Origin: JAPUEK01 sp963815355 | GTDB taxonomy: Bacteria > Pseudomonadota > Alphaproteobacteria > Rhodobacterales > Rhodobacteraceae | Assembly: GCA_963815355.1 (NCBI GenBank) | Contig: CAWFGJ010000013.1 | Location: 682,001-746,000 of the forward strand | DNA length: 64,000 nucleotides | Direction of reading: 5' to 3' | Shown here: positions 60,119-64,000 of the stretch, in pieces | Numbering within the stretch: position 1 is the stretch's first letter | How the letters are laid out: each line of letters starts with the position of its first letter | The notes under the pieces: generated by a model | Database searches by the model: none | What the model was told of the DNA's origin: nothing | What the model saw: the letters and a program-made list of their open reading frames with translations, nothing else | Position numbers and translations under genes: made by a program

Positions 60119-61726
60119 TCAGGCCTCGGCCTCCTCGTCTTCAGAGACGTCTGAGGCTGCGGCATATTCGGTCGGATCAACCCAACCCAACATGACGCGA
60201 GCGGTCATAACCAAATGCTGCGCCTCTTCCAGAGACACGTCAAACTTTTCCAGAACCCCTTCGTCCTTCTTGCGCTGGCCATTCTCGGTCGTCCAGCCGC
60301 CCGCCAATTCCCAGTCCGCGCACGTGGCGAAGTCTTCGAGGGTCTTGATGCCATCCAAGGCCAGCGCTTCCAGCATTTGTGGGGTCAGACCCTCAAACGC
60401 AACAAGGCTGTCATCCACACCAAGGGCGCGCGCGGTTTCCATGGCTTTGCGGTTCTGCTCTTCCAGATAGTCGCGGGCACGGGCCTGCAACTCGCCGGCG
60501 GTGCCTTCGTCAAAGCCGTCAATGGACAACAGTTCGTCCAATTCGACATAGGCGACTTCTTCCAGATTGGTGAAGCCCTCGGCGACCAAAAGCTGTGCCA
60601 TCATCTCGTCAATGTCGAGCGTATCCATGAACAGCTTGGTGCGTTCCGTGAACTCGGCCTGACGACGCTGGCTTTCCTCGGTCTCGGTCATGATGTCGAT
60701 ATCAAGACCCGTCAGCTGGCTTGCCAGACGGACGTTCTGACCACGGCGACCAATGGCGAGCGACAGTTGCTCATCCGGCACCACGACTTCGATCTTGCCG
60801 ATCTCTTCGTCAATCACAACCTTGGAAACTTCTGCCGGCTGCAGCGCGTTCACAAGGAACGTCGCCTGATCCGCATTCCACGGAATGATGTCGATCTTTT
60901 CGCCCTGCAACTCGTTCACCACGGCCTGAACGCGCGAACCGCGCATACCGACGCAAGCGCCGACCGGATCGATGGAGTTGTCATAGCTGATGACAGCGAT
61001 TTTTGCGCGCGAGCCGGGATCACGGGCCACGGCTTTGATCTCAATGATACCGTCGTAGATTTCCGGCACTTCCATCTTGAACAGTTCGGCCATGAACTGC
61101 GGGTCGGTCCGGCTCAGGAAAACCTGCGGGCCACGGGCCTCACGGCGCACGTCCTTGATGTAGCAACGAATACGGTCATTGGGGCGATACGCCTCACGGC
61201 CGATCTTTTCGTTGCGGCGCAGAATTGCTTCGCCACGGCCGATATCGACAATGATATTGCCATACTCTTCACGCTTGACCTGACCGTTGATGATCGTGCC
61301 CTTGCGGTCTTTGAATTCTTCGTACTGACGATCCCGCTCCGCTTCGCGGACCTTTTGCAAGATCACCTGTTTGGCCGATTGCGCGGCGATCCGGCCCAGA
61401 TCAACCGGGGGTACTTCGTCGATCACTTCATCGCCGATTTGCGGATCGACGAGGTGCGATTTCGCCTGTTTCACAGTCAACTGCGCGTGGTGATTCTCGA
61501 CCAGATCGTCTTCGACGACCGTGCGGATACGGGCAAAGGTCGCGCGACCGGTCTTGCGGTCGATCTTGACACGAATATCCATTTCCGCGCCGTAGCGAGA
61601 CTTCGCCGCACGTGCGAGGCTTTCCTCCATCGCCTGGATCACAAGATCCGGGTCGATCATCTTCTCGCGGGCAACCGCCTCGGCGGTCTGCAGAAGTTCA
61701 AGCTGGTTGGCCGAAGTAATCGCCAT
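60119..61726 (-). CDS. nusA: Transcription termination/antitermination protein NusA
   Basis: A 535-residue NusA. The N-terminal RNA-polymerase-binding domain (AITSANQLELLQTAEAVAREK) is followed by S1 (VKREEYGNIIVDIGRGEAILRR), two KH domains (CVGMRGSRVQAVVNELQGEK and IGRRGQNVRLASQLTG) and two acidic repeats (about residues 360-535). It controls pausing, termination and antitermination. ATG at 61726 is preferred over the adjacent ATG at 61729 because of spacing to GGGAG. It follows rimP by 58 bases in the operon. Confidence 0.97.
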   Translation of the reverse strand: MAITSANQLELLQTAEAVAREKMIDPDLVIQAMEESLARAAKSRYGAEMDIRVKIDRKTGRATFARIRTVVEDDLVENHHAQLTVKQAKSHLVDPQIGDEVIDEVPPVDLGRIAAQSAKQVILQKVREAERDRQYEEFKDRKGTIINGQVKREEYGNIIVDIGRGEAILRRNEKIGREAYRPNDRIRCYIKDVRREARGPQVFLSRTDPQFMAELFKMEVPEIYDGIIEIKAVARDPGSRAKIAVISYDNSIDPVGACVGMRGSRVQAVVNELQGEKIDIIPWNADQATFLVNALQPAEVSKVVIDEEIGKIEVVVPDEQLSLAIGRRGQNVRLASQLTGLDIDIMTETEESQRRQAEFTERTKLFMDTLDIDEMMAQLLVAEGFTNLEEVAYVELDELLSIDGFDEGTAGELQARARDYLEEQNRKAMETARALGVDDSLVAFEGLTPQMLEALALDGIKTLEDFATCADWELAGGWTTENGQRKKDEGVLEKFDVSLEEAQHLVMTARVMLGWVDPTEYAAASDVSEDEEAEA

Positions 61727-61784
61727 CATTCACTCCCAGTCATCGTGTGTACAGCCTGCCTTAAGGCAGGCCTGTCTGTGGACG

Positions 61785-62390
61785 TCAGTGTTTCGTTTCC
61801 TCAGGGGCGTCGTCTTCATCCCCTTCGGTTTCTTCAATCTCGTCAAACTTCGATTCGTCGACGATGCCAGTGGCTTTGCGCTGCCGCAGCATCTCCGCGA
61901 TCAGATCGTCCGTCAGAATCAGCTTTGCATCGGACAGCCAGTCAAACTGCAGACCGATGGTCAGCGTCTCGCCGCCCTCTTCGATCTCAATCAGCACTTC
62001 GTCACCTTCGATACCGGCAAGCGCGCCCTTGAAACGGCGACGGCCGTCGATCAGTTCCGTCGTTTCAATCCGCGCTTCCCAGCCTGACCAGTTCGCAAAA
62101 TCCTTCAACCGGGTCAAAGGGCGGTCGATGCCGGGCGAGGACACTTCAAGAACGTAGTTGTCTTCGATCGGGTCTTCGACATCCATCACAGCAGAAACGG
62201 CGGTCGAGATCTCGCCGCAATCATCCACGTCAATGCCGCCATCAGGCTTGTCGGCCATGATTTGCAGGATGCGGGTTTTACCGCCCATCAAACGGACACG
62301 GACCAGTTCAAACCCCATCCCCTCGATCACGGGGGTGATGATGTCTGCAAGGCGGCGGTCAATGGCAGTTTTGGCGATCAGATCGGACAT
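61785..62390 (-). CDS. rimP: Ribosome maturation factor RimP
   Basis: A 201-residue RimP that aids assembly of the 30S subunit. The N-terminal core domain has GFELVRVRLMGGKTRILQIMADKP, then the CGEISTAVSAVMD and EVSSPGIDRPLTRLKDF motifs, and an SH3-like C-terminal domain. The last 30 residues are very acidic (EIEETEGDEDDAPEE), an extension seen in some alphaproteobacterial members. It is the first gene of the operon with nusA, ylxR and infB; a hairpin and a promoter lie upstream. Confidence 0.96.
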   Translation of the reverse strand: MSDLIAKTAIDRRLADIITPVIEGMGFELVRVRLMGGKTRILQIMADKPDGGIDVDDCGEISTAVSAVMDVEDPIEDNYVLEVSSPGIDRPLTRLKDFANWSGWEARIETTELIDGRRRFKGALAGIEGDEVLIEIEEGGETLTIGLQFDWLSDAKLILTDDLIAEMLRQRKATGIVDESKFDEIEETEGDEDDAPEETKH

Positions 62391-62410
62391 TCGGTCTCCA
62401 AAAACAAAAA

Positions 62411-62428
62411 GCGGGCCGACAGGCCCGC
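62411..62428 (-). terminator. Hairpin with T-run immediately before rimP
   Basis: A 7-bp perfect stem (GCGGGCC, 62411-62417 with 62422-62428) with a GACA loop. On the minus strand it is followed by TTTTTGTTTTTGG just before the rimP ATG at 62390. It can end transcripts from sbtB or act as a leader attenuator of the rimP operon, since the candidate promoter is upstream of it. Confidence 0.8.
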
Positions 62429-62478
62429 TGCGACTTTCGGTAGCTTCGAGTTTGGACCTCGAAACCTCTGTTAGGGGT

Positions 62479-62508
62479 CATATAGGGCGCAGGGGGGTTT
62501 GATGCAAG
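62479..62508 (-). promoter_or_regulatory. Promoter of the rimP-nusA-ylxR-infB operon, also of RpoH layout
   Basis: On the minus strand TTGCAT (62502-62507) and TATATG (62479-62484) are 17 bp apart, a good sigma-70 match. The same DNA reads CTTG (62505-62508), 18 bases, CCTATAT (62480-62486), the layout of the RpoH-type dnaK promoter. Either or both sigma factors could use it. It lies about 90 bases upstream of the rimP ATG, with the hairpin between. Confidence 0.6.
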
Positions 62509-62541
62509 GGCAAAGCGCGCCAGAGCCGCCGCGCTTGCGGG

Positions 62542-62850
62542 TCAGAACCGCTCGGCCCGCAGAACATGCGCGTCGGTGACAGAGATCACGCCGATATGGC
62601 GGTCCACCACCGCAAAGGCTGCCTCCAACAACGGCTCCAACCGTTCCGGACGGATCAGACAGACGATCGCCACCATGCCAGAGCGGCCAACCTGCCCCTC
62701 GCGGCTCCAGCGCCCGGACCGGCCCGAGCCACCCAGAACCGGCAAAACCGTAAAACCTGTGACGCCCGCTTTTTCCAACGCCTCGGTCAGACGTGATTCC
62801 ATCGGGGCCTCGATGATGATTTCAACACGCTTTGCCAAATGGGTCTGCAT
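62542..62850 (-). CDS. sbtB: PII-like protein SbtB
   Basis: A 102-residue PII-like protein. The N-terminal strand VEIIIEAPMESRLTEALEKAG and VTGFTVLPVLGGSG match the ferredoxin-like core, and the stretch GRSGRWSREGQVGRSG (about residues 44-60) is the T-loop that contacts the transporter in SbtB. The C-terminal strand is VISVTDAHVLRAERF; the Cys-containing R-loop of cyanobacterial SbtB is absent. SbtB gates SbtA by binding adenine nucleotides such as cAMP or AMP. It starts 3 bases after sbtA (GGAGG overlaps the sbtA end) and is co-translated with it. Confidence 0.85.
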   Translation of the reverse strand: MQTHLAKRVEIIIEAPMESRLTEALEKAGVTGFTVLPVLGGSGRSGRWSREGQVGRSGMVAIVCLIRPERLEPLLEAAFAVVDRHIGVISVTDAHVLRAERF

Positions 62851-62853
62851 CAC

Positions 62854-63861
62854 TCAGCCTCCGGTCACAGATTGGGCTACGGCGATATAGGCCGGAATTC
62901 CCAAAGTCAGGTTAAAGGGAAAGGTGATCCCCAACGACAGCGTCAGAGAAACCGACGGATCGGCCTCTGGCAAGGCCACCCGCATCGCCGCAGGAACCGC
63001 GATGTAGCTGGCCGAAGCGGCGAGCGTCATCAACAGCGCAACGCCACCCGTCGACAGGCCCAGCAAAAGCCCCACCCCAAGCCCCGCGGCGGCCCCGACC
63101 ACCGGCATGACCACGCCAAACGCCACGGCACCTAGGTTCAGCACGCCCTTTGCCGCGCGCAAGCCACGCCCCGCGACCAAACCCATATCGAGCAAGAACA
63201 GGCACAGAATCCCTTGGAATGGGGCGACGATGAACGCGTCGATCCGCTTCAATCCCTCCACGCCCGTCACCGCGCCGATCAAGAAAGCGCCGACCAACAG
63301 CACGATGGACCCGTTAAGCAAAATCTCATGCCACAACCGGGCATCCATGCGCTTTGGCTTCGCTCCGCCACTGGCCCCCACAGCTCCGTGGTCAAACCGC
63401 GCCACCAGCCACAAGGCGGAGACAATCGCAGGCGCTTCCATCGCCGCAGCCACGGCCACCATATAGCCTTCGGGCTCCATCCCGGCGGCAGTCAGAACCG
63501 AACTTGCCGTCACAAAGGTCACAATCGAAATTGATCCGTAGTGGGCAGCAACCGCCGCCGCATCCATCACCGAAAGCCGTGTCATGGCGCGCAGCAACGC
63601 AAACGCAACCAATGGCAGGGCAAACGACAGTGCCACTCCGCCCAGCAGCGCCAAAGCCAAGGATGTGTCCATGCCATGCTTGGCAACCGCGACACCGCCC
63701 TTAAACCCAATCGCAAAGAGCAAATACAGCGACATCGCCTTGGCCGCCGCCTCCGGGACGGTCAGCTCAGACCGCGCCAAAGCCGCAAAAAGACCCAGCG
63801 CAAAGGATAGAATCATCGGCGTCAGCAAGTTTTGCTCGGCCAACGCGAGAATATCACCCAT
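62854..63861 (-). CDS. sbtA: Sodium-dependent bicarbonate transporter SbtA
   Basis: A 335-residue inner-membrane protein of the SbtA (DUF897) family with about ten membrane segments. Family features include the N-terminal LLTPMILSFALGLFAALARS, a central LLFAIGFKGGVAVAKHG, a soluble loop (VARFDHGAVGASGGAKPKRM) and the C-terminal pore region LMTLAASASYIAVPAAMR. SbtA takes up bicarbonate with Na+. It is preceded by the end of a beta-carbonic anhydrase gene 49 bases away and followed by sbtB, so the three form an inorganic-carbon cassette. The ATG at 63861 is preferred because AGGAGCAAGG precedes it. Confidence 0.92.
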   Translation of the reverse strand: MGDILALAEQNLLTPMILSFALGLFAALARSELTVPEAAAKAMSLYLLFAIGFKGGVAVAKHGMDTSLALALLGGVALSFALPLVAFALLRAMTRLSVMDAAAVAAHYGSISIVTFVTASSVLTAAGMEPEGYMVAVAAAMEAPAIVSALWLVARFDHGAVGASGGAKPKRMDARLWHEILLNGSIVLLVGAFLIGAVTGVEGLKRIDAFIVAPFQGILCLFLLDMGLVAGRGLRAAKGVLNLGAVAFGVVMPVVGAAAGLGVGLLLGLSTGGVALLMTLAASASYIAVPAAMRVALPEADPSVSLTLSLGITFPFNLTLGIPAYIAVAQSVTGG

Positions 63862-63910
63862 CACCTTGCTCCTATTTGGCCCATATATACGCGGCCCTGT
63901 CTCAATTGGA

Positions 63911-64000
63911 TCAGATCGCGGAAAAATCGCCTGTGGCTGGGACGTATTGTTCCAGGCCACCCTCGCCCGTGTTGCTCCACAAGCCGTGCAGCGTTAGACG
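63911..64000 (-). CDS. Beta-carbonic anhydrase, 3' end only (5' cut by window edge)
   Basis: Only the last 29 codons are visible. The sequence RLTLHGLWSNTGEGG, then LEQYVPATGDFSAI and a stop, is the characteristic C-terminus of beta-class carbonic anhydrases of this order (TLHGLW, TGEGGLE and a final D-F motif). The gene would interconvert CO2 and bicarbonate in the cytoplasm. It ends 49 bases before sbtA. The zinc ligands are outside the window, so activity cannot be judged. Confidence 0.8.
   Translation of the reverse strand, partial: RLTLHGLWSNTGEGGLEQYVPATGDFSAI

Noticed and set aside
60215..62032. A 605-codon open frame on the plus strand
   Set aside because: It runs antisense across nusA and rimP, is low-complexity (many His, Arg, Asp) and matches no domain. 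It arises from high GC and codon bias of the real genes.
62411..62428. tRNA or small RNA before rimP, as seen upstream of this operon in enterobacteria
   Set aside because: No cloverleaf-type sequence or CCA-like 3' end is visible in 62391-62541; only the hairpin and promoter are.

Overview
The window looks like chromosomal DNA of a GC-rich alphaproteobacterium of the order Rhodobacterales (Rhodobacter/Roseobacter type). This rests on the leuS-lptE-holA cluster, rimP-nusA-ylxR-infB, a DUF2125 protein, a substrate-binding/OmpA fusion protein, alphaproteobacterial RpoH-type promoters and strongly GC-biased third codon positions. I see no phage, insertion sequence, CRISPR array, rRNA or tRNA. 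It is dense coding sequence with 58 genes, two of them cut by the window edges. No gene-free gap exceeds about 275 bases.

Left part (1-8457): a carnitine / gamma-butyrobetaine catabolic cluster reads leftward. It holds an acyl-CoA dehydrogenase, a carnitine dehydrogenase fused to a betainyl-CoA thioesterase, and a 3-dehydrocarnitine cleavage enzyme, with a divergent GlxA/CdhR-type AraC regulator. A polar amino-acid-type binding protein and permease follow (no ATPase nearby), then an M3 oligopeptidase. 8458-15297: leuS, lptE and holA overlap one another; then a 114-residue orphan, a GAF protein, a LysR regulator and a convergent CAP/SCP-domain secreted protein. 15570-21143: a complete putrescine-type uptake and oxidation operon equivalent to ydcSTUV-patD.

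Centre (21198-41098): a small membrane protein, a flavoprotein overlapping an MscS channel, a crotonase/SDR pair, a DUF2125 protein, pmbA-cysQ, a DEAD-box RNA helicase with an 11-residue repeat tail, a two-gene type I secretion system (HlyD and ABC ATPase), mlaA-mlaC, ybaK, the glutathione-dependent formaldehyde dehydrogenase, three tandem lipoprotein inhibitors of the I78 family, a cytochrome c', and an MltB-type transglycosylase.

Right part (41101-64000) is mostly housekeeping: rnr, alkB, dnaK-dnaJ, radC, a PstS-like/OmpA fusion with an orphan partner, secA, a parvulin, argJ-mutT, and the rimP-nusA-ylxR-infB operon. At the far right edge is an inorganic-carbon cassette: the end of a beta-carbonic anhydrase, the sodium-bicarbonate transporter SbtA and a PII-like SbtB.

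The most notable signals are the carbonic anhydrase-SbtA-SbtB cassette, the I78 triplet, a dispersed ~35-bp repeat family (five copies, one pair forming a near-perfect hairpin), and two promoters of the same RpoH-like geometry before dnaK and rimP.
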